NCBI RefSeq assembly: GCF_001039355.2
Contig: NW_019773770.1
Location: 498,001 to 541,796 of the forward strand
Direction of reading: 5' to 3'
Origin: Lingula anatina
Lineage: Eukaryota; Brachiopoda; Lingulata; Lingulida; Lingulidae
Length of the DNA stretch: 43,796 nucleotides
In this document: one piece after another, positions 1 to 26,400 of the stretch
Numbering within the stretch: position 1 is the first letter of the stretch
How the letters are laid out: the number at the start of each line of letters is the position of its first letter
Program-made: the position numbers and the translations under genes
The notes under the pieces: model-generated
What the model saw: the letters and a program-made list of their open reading frames with translations, nothing else
Databases searched by the model: none
Told to the model about the DNA's origin: nothing

Positions 1-592
1 CCAACTGGCAGTTGACATTATGTCGTAATGTGACATACTGTGAACATGTCAATATTAGACTGTCACCTGAATCTGTGTCAACCAAATAATGAATTGCATG
101 GGTGAAAATTGTAAAAAATGAAAATCCTAAAGATGTAGCTTGCAATTTCTCAATGCTTTTAGAAAAATACAATCAAAATAAGATCAAAATGGAAGATTGA
201 AAATCCTGAAATCAGGCATAATCCTACAAACTTTCACCCATGGAATTGCTTGTTACATTATTTAGAACTTGGCATAGAGGTTGCAATGTAAAATGAGTCA
301 TAACAAAAGTGCATTATTAGCAGTATTATGTACGTAAAGGTTTTCATTATACATTAACAAATGTAACTATTGTAAAAAAATGTTAGGTGATAGCATTTCT
401 GTAAAAAATGTGCTAAACCAAAATAGATTATTATAAAATTATATTACTTTCTTACTAAGATGTCCTGGAAAAGCAAACTAATAAGAATTTCCTCTATGGT
501 TCGATGTACTACTAGAAATGTGAGTAAACAGTTACCAAAAGAAACCACACATCCTTCAGCTTCACAGTGCTGTCACAGGAAATAATTTACTG

Positions 593-593
<1 letters not shown>

Positions 594-627
<34 letters not shown>
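594..627. repeat. Poly-T tract, 34 bases
   Basis: This is an uninterrupted T run. On the minus strand it reads as poly-A, so it could be the tail of an old retroposed copy, but I see no recognisable body next to it. Confidence 0.9.
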
Positions 628-631
<4 letters not shown>

Positions 632-1826
632 CGAATATCATAGTTCTTTTTTTGTCAAAAATATCATATACTAGTTTTAAATTTCTGTAAAAAAAAAAAA
701 AATTACATTAAAAATTTTACAACCAAGTTTATACCTACAAAATGACATGTATCCCAAAATGAAGTGCTAACTTTGCTTGTAGGAAATCACAAAATGTTAC
801 CTTGGACATTGAAAACAAATCAGAAAACTCAATCCATCTGGTAAGTCATTAAATCTGAATAAAAAATTAACGTCTATTTCTACGTAATGATATCAAGTTA
901 ATTCAAGTCCTATCACATTTATCACTCAATTCATGGAAAATGTTTCCGATATTAAATCATCATAACCATATACAAGTGTCTTTTGGTTGATTACCCTTCA
1001 TATATTTTCGGAACTAATCTGCAGCACTTAATAATGAAGTAGTGCTGCTGGTGACAACCAGGGGCCTGATCTGTACAGCCTCCATTTTTTACACACGCTA
1101 CAGATTTAAGCCCAAAAACTATGTTTAAATGTTCTACAAACTACATTTATTAAACCATGACTATGACATATTAGGGACAAGAAACTGTACATAGTAAAAT
1201 GCCTTCATTATGCTAATTTGTGGTGAGGTTTGCTTTCTGTGTGATAAGAGTTGTAAACTGGGTGGCTGAACTAGTTTTTTTTTCTCTAACCAAACTAACT
1301 TTTGAATGAAGTCGATATATGTGAAATAAAACATGGCATGCTAGCCCCTGATTAAGTTATTAAAAAAACTATTTCACTAAGAATTGAAAAAAACAACAAC
1401 AACTTGAATACAAAATATAAATATAATCTATGGCACTTCTAACAGCCATTTGCAATTTCCAATGCTACAAAATTGATTTATGTCTATAAATATGCAGTCC
1501 CATCAGAACAGATGCTATGCAAAGTGTATTGTAGCATTTGTTTCATCTATTTCATTTCACTTATTTGTCACTTTACTTCAATACTAACCACTTTTTGCCC
1601 TGTAATCTCTCTAATATCTTACCAATGAATAATCAGATGTAAAAAAAAATTCTTTTTACATACTCAATCATATTGTGATGACACAGAGATTAGGATAAAC
1701 TATCCTTCTTTACTGAAAGAAAGGCAACATACTTAAAACATAAACTGAAATATATCTTAAACATAATTATAGTAAGTCACGGTGTCACAGTAAAGCAAAA
1801 TGTACCCAATGCAGCTACATAGTACA

Positions 1827-1829
1827 AAA

Positions 1830-1880
<51 letters not shown>

Positions 1881-1883
1881 ATA
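1827..1883. repeat. (AAAT)n microsatellite
   Basis: About 14 uninterrupted AAAT units in the BCAS3 3' flank. Confidence 0.95.
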
Positions 1884-4800
1884 GTCAGTCCCTACACGAA
1901 ACCACAGTCATGTTAAACTGATTGGTGTTAAATTTAGACATTTAAAATCAAGAAGTAGGGTTGCATCACAGGTGATGAATTATAGTTAGCCTTTTTAAAA
2001 TAGCTGGATTGAGTTTTCTGATTTGGGAGAGTATTGTGTAATAATGTTCCACAAGTGTGCGCAAAGAATTTATCAACAATCTCTCACAGTTCTGTTAAAA
2101 TGATCATGGACTTGGCATTTGGTACAACCTTTCAAATTTCTTAGTTTCAGGACAGTCACACCCCCCCCCCCACCCCCTTTAATGAAATCTTCACTGAATA
2201 TACTCATGCCAAAGTGAAAATAAGACAAATGATACAATAAAATTTATACCTCATGCAGCTTTCTTCTTCTACTTTATTTTTCTTAGTTTCTGTACTATCA
2301 GTAGAACAAATTTACTATCATTCCACACTATGATCTGTATGCACAGAGAGCAGGGTAAAGTATTCACAGGGATTGCCTTTCACAAAAATTAACCTTTCTT
2401 GACTTGAAATAGTAAACAGACAGTGTTCTTGTTAGGCCAGCTTAAAGGTTGAGGTAGGTTTGCTAAGAGATCTTATCTCTTATGAATTTAACAGTCAAAA
2501 GATGCAACAGCAAAATGTCAGCAGCTATCAGTATAATTTCAAACAAGCTGTTTAGTCAGGATCATAAATGACTAGGGAGTTGGCCGACCGATCCAACCTC
2601 AGTTATTGGCCTGAGAATATCAAAGGTCTCAGACAGTTTCTCATGATTAAGCAAGTAGATTAAATTTGTCGACAAGGTTCTCAGAACCTGATCAGGCAGA
2701 CATGCGGGTTCATGCAACCACTCCATGCCTCTAATATATGGTTTGCTTTCTATTTTCTATTTCATTTTTTGGTTTTTTCGACATGAGAGTCCACCGGGAG
2801 TCGGTGTGGCTTTTCACGCTGGAAAAACAAGCAGGCAAAAGTACCATCAACTGAGCTTTAATTATAGCTGTATTATGATGAGTGGCAGTTGATTGATGCT
2901 CTGAACATTCTGCACTGGTGGGAGAACACACTGGAGCTGGCACTACCAGGAGGCTCTCAAATCTAAGTTACTGTTTGCTAATTGGAACAGCTCTACCCTA
3001 ATCCTATGGGGACCAATAACCAAGGCAGGCAGAACATTAATGCCATAAATATAATTTTGCACACACAATTATCTCATGACATGATGTGCACTTTCACAAT
3101 TAAGTTGTTGCAATTTTGTGCCTGATGTGGTTATTACTGTGCTCCTATTCTCTCTTTGGGACACATCAGTTGGCACGGCACAGTCACCCTTGGGTTTGTC
3201 TCAGCTACCACAATAACCAGAGATTTGGCTGGGAAAAAAATAAATAATGGCAGATACTAAATGACTTGATATTCCTTTCCCAATTTTCATTTCTTGACAA
3301 CATATTTGCTTTTGATGTTTATATATTATCCTATCCATCATTCTACTAAAAATGTATACATCCCCTTTTTACTAGCACCAGGGCTTTAAGGACATATTCA
3401 TCCTCCTAATATAAATTGTACAGATCTAGTTTAAATGCCCAGGAATTAATTGAAAATGAATTGCTTCATTTTCAGTTCTCTAAATTCCTTGAATGGATAC
3501 TTTTACCACTGAGATAACCCAGAGCACTTAAATAAGCATGTATGTGTGTGTGTGTCACTCAAAATGGTTTTTATCCTTCAAAAAAATTTAAAAAATAATA
3601 AAAAAATTCAATTTTTTGTCAGTCTGAGTATAAATTCGGTGAAAAATATCACTAAAATGAGTTTTGGAATCTAATAGTTGAACCTCTTGCACTTCTTTGT
3701 TTTCCTCTGTATTTAACAGAAATCAGGAGCTTGGACAGGAACCTCCAACTTACAAAGTCAGATACACTAAAGCTCTTAGAAACTAGGTTTCATAAATGAT
3801 TCCTATTAGAGAGTTCTGTTATACCAAACATGTTTTTTTTTACATACATTCAAATATGTCAGATCAAGGATGAGTCCAAAATTATACTAAAATTGGGAAA
3901 AAGTATAACTTATATCACCAGTGTTTATCATGGAGTGTAGAAATCCCTAAGGATGTCTCTCAGACTACATGCGGCTGACGTCAGTCTGGTTTTGCACTTC
4001 CCTTACATTCCGAGAATCCACTAAAATGAGTTAGGAATTTGATCTCACAACTGGTCTTTTGTTATTGATAAATACAGAGCTTAATGCATTTGTTCCTTAA
4101 ACAAAATGGCCTTTTCCTCAATGTTTTACCTCTACCACCGGTGTTTGATTGCTTTGCTGTTACTTACAGGTGATGTATCAAGTGTTATAAAAGTAGACAT
4201 TTTGTGTTTAGACAATGAACTTTATATATATTATCATAACTATCAATATGACAATTAGTGTCTTCTGTTGATACCTTAATGAGCTAGAGAAATATGTCTA
4301 TAGGTGTTACACGTTCAGTGTTATTTGTAAGATCACATCAAACTGCATTCATGTGATTCAATCTGGCTATAATAATTCAATATCTTTGTTTTCTATGACA
4401 AAAAAATAAAAAAATAAATAAAAGTCTTTTCTTAATAATATATAACTCATGATTATGTATAAATGATACTATTTTTTTATCCTCAATAAACCATCTCCAA
4501 TGCACCTCCCCTCTTTCCAAGGTGTTCCATATACCAACATGTTACAACAAAATGAATAAAGAAAGAAAGAAAAAATAAATAAATGAAAAAAGGAAAAAGC
4601 AAATATTTTGTAACACAAACTAAGGGTGTCCTCTTTTAAAAAACACTGTACCTCAGGTGCGTAGCAATTAAGGTATCCAAGTACCACATGCATTGATTTA
4701 AGCAACCTGTCTCAATGAAATCACTTCCTTTAATGCTAATAATAGCCTTTTCATACAGCAAATGTGACAATCACATCATTATCAGTTGTACTGCTCATTA

Positions 4801-5314
4801 TCGTCATTCTCCTGCAGACAACAAACTGGACAGGACTGAAATTTACTACTTTTAAACTTATGGACCCAGGGCAGATCATTTACGTCTTCTCTAGGTTACG
4901 TCAGTGACAAAAAGAAGTAGACATAGAAAATGACACACATAAGTACAGACATTAAATGAATAAATTCAAAAAGACAGATTCAGTGACATCTAGACAAGAC
5001 AGATAGTGAAAGAGAGATGTTCACCTCAACAACAGGTTAAGTCTTTCTTGAAGAAGAAAATGCTTTTCACTGTTCCCAGTTTCGTTTGGTTTTCTGACCA
5101 ACCAACTATATCCACTATACTACAATATATGCAAATAAATCTTTAAAAAACATGCTTAAAATAATCTGGTCATGCTTATTTTTAAAAAGAAACCTTGTTT
5201 TAACAAGTTAAAACATACACAGCCATTTTAATGGTAATTTGAAGTCAACTAAAAATTATGGTTTGGAACTTATGGGGGTAATATCTCCAAAATATGATCA
5301 GTACTACTGCAGTA

Positions 5315-17108
<11,794 letters not shown>

Positions 17109-17405
17109 ATCGCACTATGACCACACTATTATATAGTGCACTAGATCTAGGTAACGATATTATTCAAAATAAACCTCTCCTCGTCGTTTCAAAACAGCTG
17201 AGAGAAAAATGGCGACTGTGTGACGTCATTATTTTGGTTTGTCCGCGAAGCAAGAAGCGGCGGCGAGGTCAACATAAACTAAGCACAGTCGGCCAAGCAC
17301 TGTTTGTGTTCCGCATTCCAGTCACATTATAAGTGTTTTCCTGGGTTTTAAAAAGATACGAAGGAGAGACAAGAGTGACCTCGGACGCATAGTTAAGAGG
17401 GCAGG
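17109..17405. promoter_or_regulatory. Divergent promoter of BCAS3 and the GH63 gene
   Basis: Only 297 bases separate the two start codons, so both transcripts must start in or near this interval. A perfect palindromic CRE, TGACGTCA, is at 17221-17228. Just before it, AAAATGGCG (17206-17214) resembles a YY1 core. The segment 17250-17270 is locally GC-rich (AAGCGGCGGCGAGG) against the AT-rich background. There is no convincing TATA box. A bidirectional housekeeping promoter is inferred. Confidence 0.6.
17221..17228. promoter_or_regulatory. Full palindromic CRE (CREB/ATF site)
   Basis: TGACGTCA lies roughly midway between the divergent BCAS3 and GH63 start codons, a typical place for a core-promoter CRE. 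Binding is inferred from the motif alone. Confidence 0.6.
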
Positions 17406-20400
17406 ATGGAAGATAAGCGATTGGAAGAAGACAGACACCGTAAGAAAAATTGGAAGAGATGGGGACCTTACTTGTCCGAGCGGCAATGGGGCACAGTGAG
17501 AGAGGATTATTCTGCTGATGGAGCTTGGTATATGCTTTAATAGCTTAATTTCAAACAGACATATTATTGTATTCACGATGATGTACACGCTAATTGCGTA
17601 AAGATGTTGTTTTTTTTTTTAATTTTTGTATTCAGCCATTTTATTATAAAGAACAGAAAAGTTTAATTTTTAAATAAAATGATGTCCGTGGTTCCATTGC
17701 TTGTAATCTACATACTCAGTATACAGTATATGTACTAGTCCATCTGTATGCATTTAACTGCACATACGTCATGTACATGTAATTTAGTTTAGAGCTTTTA
17801 TGTGTAGATCAAATAATATTTTAATGCAACAGCAAATGTATAACTCAGCCGTAATATGGAACATATTTCCCTGCTCGCATGACAATAAAAGTAATTCACT
17901 AATATAACTTGTTTATAACTGGTATTTTAGCTGGGATTATTTACCTCACGACAATGCCCGGTCAGTAGCATATCGTTGGGGAGAAGATGGTCTACTGGGT
18001 ATAACTGACCGCCAATGTCGCCTGTGTTTAAGTCTTGCCCTGTGGAATGGGAAGGACCCTATTCTGAAGGAACGCCTTTTTGGTCTGACAGGACCAGAGG
18101 TTTGTTTTGATAATAATTTCAGTTTTAGTCTGTTATATTGATATGAGTTCTAAGCTTATGAGAGTGAATCCTTAAACTACCAGTATATACATACAGTTAT
18201 TTATATTTTTGCTAAAGGTACGTGTAACATATATTGTCTGATTCTTGATCTATAGCGCTAGGACAGCTACAGAAGTTTATCTTCCTGTTTTATGTTACTA
18301 ATTTTTTAATATAGGTATTAGGGTTCATCCAATTCCTGTTTTTAATCATTATATGTTCACATTTCTTCCTCAAATAATTCTGCAAATGTAGTATCAGAAC
18401 TACAGCTGTTGCATTACATTAGAAGTTAGTAACAATAAATATCTTCAAACAAGACCAAAACTCATACTTATGGCCTAATCATTTCAAGGTCAAACAAGAT
18501 GCCTTCATCAGGGAATAAGGGAATTAACTGTATTTAAAATAGTAACCCCTAACATTATATACTAGTAGCTGCATTCTCTGATCAAGATGTCCTGTTAGAC
18601 ACTGAAATATTAAAGTGGTGATAACTCTGAAACTATATAGCTGCTGTTTGAAGCAACTATTATTGTTACTCTTACTTGGAAATATTGCATGCAGGTACAA
18701 CTGTACCTTTGATTTTCACTTTCACTTTCATTTCCATTTTGACAAGCCTTTAGCCACCATCACCATCACCTACCTACACTTCTTGCCCTGTTTACTGTCA
18801 GCTACATATACAAGCTTTACCAGTGACTTGTTTTTTTCTTAACGGTGGGTAAGGTTGTATCTTATTCATTTTTTATTCATTTATCTTAGCAACTCACATT
18901 ATATACTCGCTTATTGCTCTCATTGCTATGGGCATTTGCTCTTCTTTAATATTGGTATTTTTAAAACTTTTTGATGTGCATTTACCATTGGCATACCTTT
19001 TAACTCACACTTGCATACTATCTGCTGAATGAACAATTAAGTTAAATGCCAGCCTTACATCCAATATCACTCTTGGTTGATGTAATATAAGATCCATGTA
19101 AACTGATTAAAATACAGCAAACCAATTGAATTAGGAAAAAATGGTTAAGTGTTAAAATTGACAAATGCAAATCTACTAGTACCTATTATTAACTCAAGAA
19201 GGTAAAGACTATAATTTTTTACAGGGTAACCATGGAGAAGATGTGAAAGAATGCTATTATTACTTAGATTCCACCCCTACTCACTCGTACATGAAAATGT
19301 TGTACAAATATCCTCAGTCTGAGTATCCATATTCACTGCTGGTAGAGGAGAACAGAAAAAGAGGGCTGAGTGACCCAGAGTATGAGCTTGAAGACACAGG
19401 TAAGACAAAGTAAAGAACTTTAAGCCTACTGGCCATTCCAGCCACCAGGGTCTATAGGCAATCTGTTGTCCTAAAGAAAAAAAGGGCCCGATTTTAATTG
19501 GATAAAATTTATAGAAGTGACATTGGGACCAGCAGGTGAACCCATTTTACAAAAGCTTTCTAGCCTGCCTAAAATCTGAATGACGTTTGGAATGGGACCA
19601 GTTGCTGATTGTTAAAAGTGTGTGTTTTATTTAAAGTTGTGATCCACTTAGAAAATTATAAGCAATTTCAATGAGTACTCTGATGAAGATATGACACCAC
19701 AGTCACATAATTAACCGTTGATGAAATGTTTGTGCAATATTTTTGACTTGGATTTATGTTAGCGTACAAGGGTAAGTAATGAAGTTTGGCATTTTTATTG
19801 TGGATGTAAAAGGGGATCCACAGATTACTAGTAACTGAATATCTTGGTTAAAGATAAAAGAGATGCTGTTTTATTTTAGAACATCACCAGGAAGTAATAT
19901 TACAGTACCTCTACATCTTTTTCATTTACTTTATTGGCTATTATAGATATTCTCGGTGAAAATAATTACTGGTATACTAAGAGCATGCCTTTCCCTGCAT
20001 ATTTTGATGATTATTATAATCAATTAGAGTTCTCTCAAATCGAATTCCATTTTCAAGGCTCATGGCTTCATTTTAGTTTATCATGGTATCAATATATCTG
20101 CCTATGATAATTTTGGTTATCATAGGTGTATTTGATGAGAACAGATACTGGGATGTGACTGCAGAATATGCTAAGAATACCCCCAGTGATGTGCTGTGCA
20201 GGTACACAGTAGCCAATAGAGGGCCTGAGGAGGCCACACTGCATGTGATCCCAGTGCTGTGGTATAGAAACACATGGATTTGGGGATGCAAGCATGAGGT
20301 ATGAATGGACACCAAGTTTGTTTACACATGCTGTTGCAAAAATAGTATATATAGCTTAATTAATTAATTAATTAATTAATCAATTTATCAATTAACTAAT

Positions 20401-23400
20401 TTAAAAACATCCAAACTATCCTGGCTTTATTCTGGTTTATAATTCCTCTATGGATATCCCACATTGCTTTTTAAAATGCTGGAAAAACTTGTTGTTCTCA
20501 GTAAACAAGGTTTCATCATCAGTGTTGAAATGTTTTGTGTATCAAGATTTGCATCACTGGTCTTAGGTCACTTTTTAATTTTCTAGATTACGTACTTGCA
20601 GCTAGATTTAACAATGTAAACTATCCATGCAGTAGTAGCATATCTGTAATTTTTAACGTAACATGGTAAGAAGTAATTTAATTATAATTTCACTGATTCT
20701 ACAGTATTTTGTATGTTATTTTTTCAGGGTTGCACAAAAAAGCCATCAATTAAGCAACACAAAGCAGGGGAACTTCATTGCTCCCATGAGACTTTAGGTA
20801 ATATTTAGAATATTCTGTTTAGTTTCCTTCACAATTAAGCAACATAATTTTATAAGTCAGTTGTGCTTTATGTCAATGTTTTAGCCTGTCCTTGTAACAA
20901 CTAGTCTGAGTCAAGTGAAGTATGAGTATTACAGACTTGAATTCTTATTGCACACTGAACACAGCACTTCAAAAATGAGAAAACCTAACTTATCATGGAA
21001 CAAAATATAAAAAAGAATGAAAAAACGTCTAATACTCTGTTTTTAATTTCAGGTCAAACCACTTTTATTGCTGATAAGGATCCTTCTGGGAAGCTCCCAG
21101 CATTTCTCTTCACTGAAAATGAGACCAACTACAGAAGACTTTATAATGTGGATAATTACACACCATACACAAAAGATGCATTCCATAGATATATTGTTAA
21201 TGGTGAGAGCAAATACTAACATGTGTTTATTTCATATTTCATTTTTTCATTCTCTATTCATATTTTTAGTAAAATATTCAAAAAATGTTTAAATGCCTCA
21301 AATATATAAACAGTGTATTTCCTTTCCTGTTAAGGGTGGTTTGACTCGGGGGGGGGGGGGGGGGGGGGGGCATTGACTGGGGGAATTNNNNNNNNNNNNN
21401 NNNNNNNNNNNNNNNNNNNNNNNNNNNNNNNNNNNNNNNNNNNNNNNNNNNNNNNNNNNNNNNNNNNNNNNNNNNNNNNNNNNNNNNNNNNNNNNNNNNN
21501 NNNNNNNNNNNNNNNNNNNNNNNNNNNNNNNNNNNNNNNNNNNNNNNNNNNNNNNNNNNNNNNNNNNNNNGGGGGATTGACTGGGGGGAATTGTCCTAGA
21601 CATGTTTGTAAATAAAACATTACATTTTGTAGGTGAGAAAGATGCCGTTAATCATAAATCTCGTGGGACCAAAGTAGGAGTGCACTACATGGCCACAGTT
21701 AAACCAGGAGAACAGCAAACATTTCAAGTCCGTTTCTTCCTACAGTCTGAAAAACCTGACACCAACAGCTGTTTTAGTAGTGAGAGTTTTGATAAGGTTT
21801 TTGCGCAGAGAATGAAAGAAGCAGATGAGTTTTATGAAAAGGTAATTTGTGATATTGAGGTTGCAGTGTTAGATGCTGTTTAAGGAATAAGAGATTTCCC
21901 TAACTTTTACTTAGTGATGGTGATATGGTCAGTGTTCAGTTTTGCAGCTGCAGAAGACAGTAATGATTTGCCCCTCTTAGTGTAGATTTTGTTTAACTTT
22001 CTGTAATGATTGGGACCTTTTGTATGGTGAAAAATTACCTTTCAAATACGTAACTTTGGAATCATCAAAAAATACATATTTCTGTACATCATCTGTGGTG
22101 CTTTAACTGTAAAGAACATAACTAAAGGTAGGCTGGTTTTCAGTTTTGTTGTAACCACTTAATAAGATTGTTCTAACTTAAAAATTTATGACTTAAAATA
22201 ATACAGTGTCTTTAAAATTCACAATTTTTCCCATTGAAAAGATGGAATCATTAAAGTGCCAGGAATTCATTTGATGAAAATGAATTCCTGGCACTTTTAA
22301 TAAGGGCTTAACACTGAGAATTTGCTGTTTTGAACCCAAGTTGTTGAAATGATCCCTAAGAAGAAAATACATAAAAGTATATTTCTTATATGTAGGCCAT
22401 ACCAAACAAGTGCCCTCAGCAAAGAGCTGTTGCCCGTCAGGCTTATGCTGGTTTATTATGGAGCAAACAATTCTACCATTACATCATCAAGGACTGGCTG
22501 AGTGGAGACCCAGAGATGCCTGCGCCACCTAGAGAGCGTTTTGAAGGCAGAAACAAAGAGTGGGGTCACTTATTTAATAGGGATGTCATATCTATGCCTG
22601 ATAAATGGGAGTACCCATGGGTAAAGTTTCCTTATGCACTTTTAAATTTTATTTTGGTCAGTGATTTCATATTGTTTAAAATTACACAAATAATTTCTTC
22701 AAAAAACAGCAAATTTCAAAGATAAACTGGTCAGCATATGCCCATATATTGCCTGCCTGTTTCATATTCTTTTTTTTTAACTACCACTACCACTAAAAAC
22801 ACTCAGGTACACTTAAGTGGAAAACATAAGGAGCAATTTGTAAAAACATTTTGATATATTTTAGTATGCCAGCTGGGACCTTGCCTTCCACATGCTTCCA
22901 TTTGCTGCCATTGACATTGACTTTGCCAAGGACCAGCTGTTACTGTTTCTCAGAGAATGGTACATGCACCCAAATGGACAGGTGAATTTTAGTCTCTCCA
23001 TGCAGCCTTGTTGTTCTCTCTGCAACTAACAATGTTGTTTTGTGTATGCATTATCAGTTGGAATATTAATTCCTCTTGCATGTACTAGTGTCAGAACAGG
23101 TGTACTGTTGTACCGGTATATGCAAGCTTGCCTAATTACTGCATCAGAGTATGAACACTATACAAATGTTCCACATTTTGGCACAACCCACTGAGATTCC
23201 ACACCACCATGATGACGTGTATTAAATGTTTTGACACAAATGAATAAAACTATAAAATCACATGGAAACAGTGGTAAAACGGTCTGGTTTATACATATAG
23301 GTGCTCCTATTATTCCTGGCCAGTGCATGTATGTAGTAGGTTGTTTTGGATTTAGAGAGCAATGCTCCAACTGCTTGCGTATGTCTCTCCACATCAGTGA

Positions 23401-26400
23401 GTGCTAACATTGTTTTTTGTTTCCTGTGCCCTGCAGATCCCTGCCTATGAGTTTGCCTTTGGTGATGTTAACCCTCCCGTCCATGCCTGGGCCGTCAGGA
23501 AGGTGTACAAGGCAACTGGACCCAGGGGCAGCAGAGACCATAGGTTTCTAGCTCGTTGTTTCCAGAAGCTTATTCTGAATTTCACTTGGTGAGTCCAGCT
23601 GTTCTTGTGTGATTACAAAAGTTTATAGCTTAAAAAGATTATTGGTTTATTATTTGTGTTTAGTGGCATTTGTATGTATTTTGTAAAAGCCATTTGTATA
23701 TTATGTTGCAAGAGAAGCTCTTGGTGTATCTTGCTGAGAAAATAAGCAAATTTGTTTATTTAATACTTTGCTTCTTCTGTGTTTTGTGCTTTTCATTTGA
23801 AAATGACTAAATGCATGTAACGAAAAATTTTAAGAACTATACCAGTGTCCATTTAGACTGAAATAACATTTTTATTACTTATGGTTGAAGCACCAAATGA
23901 TTAGGTGAGTACCGTATATATTTTTACGATTGCACCTACTTCGAGGTACATGCAATGTAGTGTATTTAATATCTAGTGATTGAATTTTTCTTATATTCAG
24001 GTGGGTCAATAGAAAAGACCCGGAAGGAAAGAACCTATTCTCTGGTGGATTCCTGGGTCTGGACAACATTGGAGTATTTGACCGCTCCAAGCCATTGCCC
24101 CATGGGGGACACCTAGAACAGGTGATAATGCTTTCCTGACCTTACTCTAAGATAACATTTATTTTAGTGAAATATTTGGATAACTTAACTTAAGTATCTG
24201 TATAACAGTTTGTTCACTACATCCATTTACTATTTAGAATTAATTTATTGTATTTCCCAAGGCTGATGGCACAGCATGGATGGCGTTCTTCTGTGTGATC
24301 ATGTTAGATATAGCTCTGGAGCTGGCAGAAGTGGACCCAGTCTATGAAGATATGGCCAGCAAGTTCTTTGAGCACTTTGTGGCCATTATGGATGCAATGA
24401 ACAAGTTGTCTGGTGGAAAAGGTAAGGACAAATGATACGTATAAATATATATCTTGTGCCAGCTATTGATTTTTGATAGGTTTGAGGAATAAAAAGGTTT
24501 TAGGACCTAATTAAGAAATATTGCTTCCTTGGAAGATAAGTGTATCATTTCAATGGTGCTTGTGGTGCTTTAAAAAATTCACGAGAGAATTATTTTAAAG
24601 GTTCACTATATTGAAACTAAATTAATTTCAATTTTTTTTACATCTTTTAGGTTTGTGGGATGAGGATGATGGTTTTTACTATGACCAAATCAAATTTGGT
24701 AGTAAAACTGAAATTTTAAAATTGCGCTCTATGGTGGGTTTGGTTCCACTTTTCTCTTGCCTTGTGCTGGAAGAATCTAGAATCAAGAAGTTGACTGGAT
24801 TTTACAAGAGGACAAAATGGTTTCTGGAAAATAGGAAAGACCTTGCTGACCAGGTGTTTATTGCTAAATCATGATTTTCTAGTATTTTTTAAACCACATT
24901 TATTGACTATTGAATAAATTTTAATATGATTCCACTCAAAAATTCAAATTGTTTCTCTCAGATAAAAACATCTTTAATTTGTATTTTGGATTCAATATTT
25001 CATGGGAATAAGTGTTTGTTATTTTTCAGCTTAAAAAAAGACCTTTTGATTGAGAAATTGACTAAAGCACACTAACTTGTCACAAACCAATTGTTATGTT
25101 TGAAGTACTTTTAAGTTAAAACAATGACTGTAGTTTAGTTTATAAGGTTGATGAAAAATTATATTGTCACTCTTTACCTTTAAGTGATGAATAAAGGAAG
25201 ATGTCATTTCTGTTATAACAGATTTCCTTAATGACCACAGAGACAGGCAACAAAGAGAATCTCCTGCTTGCCATCCCAACAAAGGAGCAGCTGGTGAGAG
25301 TGTTGGAATATCTGTTAGATGAGAAGGAATTCCTGTCTCCATATGGTATTAGGTCTCTGTCCAAGGTAAAATGACCACTGTGATGGCTTCAGTGTTTTGG
25401 GCTTTTTGAAAGCTGATGTCTTACTTGATATTATACCCCTTTCTCTGGATAGATAGAAATGGTGTTGCTTTTGTAGTTGTCAATTCAACATGTTTGTCCT
25501 AAACTGAAATATATAGTTAAAATCTTATTTGTGAATTTATTTGAACATGTAAAGTATTTAAGAAATTTGAGCCTTGTTGCATTTTTAATCAGTTTTAAAT
25601 ATTTGGATGTCATAGAATTTATGATGCATAGTTATGGTGTATAATATGTTCATTTCAGATTTATGAAAAATATCCATTTGTGATGTACTTTGATCTTGAT
25701 GAGAAGAGAGTTGAGTATGCACCAGGAGAGTCCACAACTGTGCTGTTTGGTGGCAATAGCAACTGGAGAGGACCCATTTGGTTGTGCAGTGAGTATTGTA
25801 GTCATATACATCATTTCAACCCTACACACACACATACTACTACAAACACACATACACACACATGCACAGAGACAGAGAGAGAGAGAGAGAGAGAGGGAGG
25901 GAGGCAGGGTAAAGTTGGGAGGTATGTTGTCTTATTGCCTTTGCAAAATTGAATTGTGTGTGCACATCCACATGTGTGCATGCATGATTGGGGATTATTT
26001 CTGAAACTGGAGATAGTTTTGATGAAAGGCTCTTGTTAATGATTATTTACTGTTGTGCAGATTCTTTCTGTGTAAATAACATAAAATATATTTCTATTTT
26101 TTTCCAGTGAACTATTTAATTGTTGAGGTTCTAAAAAGATATGACTTCTTCTATGGTGACTCACTGAAGGTAGACTTTCCTACAGGCTCAGGAAACAGCA
26201 TGAGACTGAATTCTGTGGCAGACAAGTTGTCAGAAAGATTGACCAGAATATTTCTCCCAGATGAAGATGGCAGACGACCCTGCCATGGTCAGTATAGATT
26301 TACAGAAAAATTCAACATTTAAGAAAAGAAAGAACACATTTTACTTTATATTTTTAATCAAAATAGTTGAAATTGTTTAAGTTATCAAATTATTAAAAAA

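Larger units (their letters stand above)
1..5314. other. Non-coding 3' flank of BCAS3
   Basis: I see no coding exon that I can support here. Open frames on both strands are short and AT-rich and resemble no protein I recognise. Part of this stretch is probably BCAS3 3' UTR, because the gene reads leftwards into it. A minus-strand AATAAA (plus TTTATT at 2273-2278) is one possible poly(A) signal, but I cannot place the transcript end. Simple repeats present are a 34-base T run (594-627), an (AAAT)n array (about 1827-1883) and C runs (2161-2177). Confidence 0.6.

Noticed and set aside
2562-2726. Minus-strand open frame of 54 codons with a protein-like composition (MEWLHEPACLPDQVLRTLS...)
   Set aside because: I cannot match it to any family or to the BCAS3 C-terminus, and no splice sites tie it to the gene. 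It could be a decayed repeat, but nothing supports coding.
4469-4705. Hydrophobic minus-strand frame resembling a membrane peptide
   Set aside because: AT-rich sequence yields Phe/Leu/Ile-rich frames by chance; there is no conserved motif or gene context.
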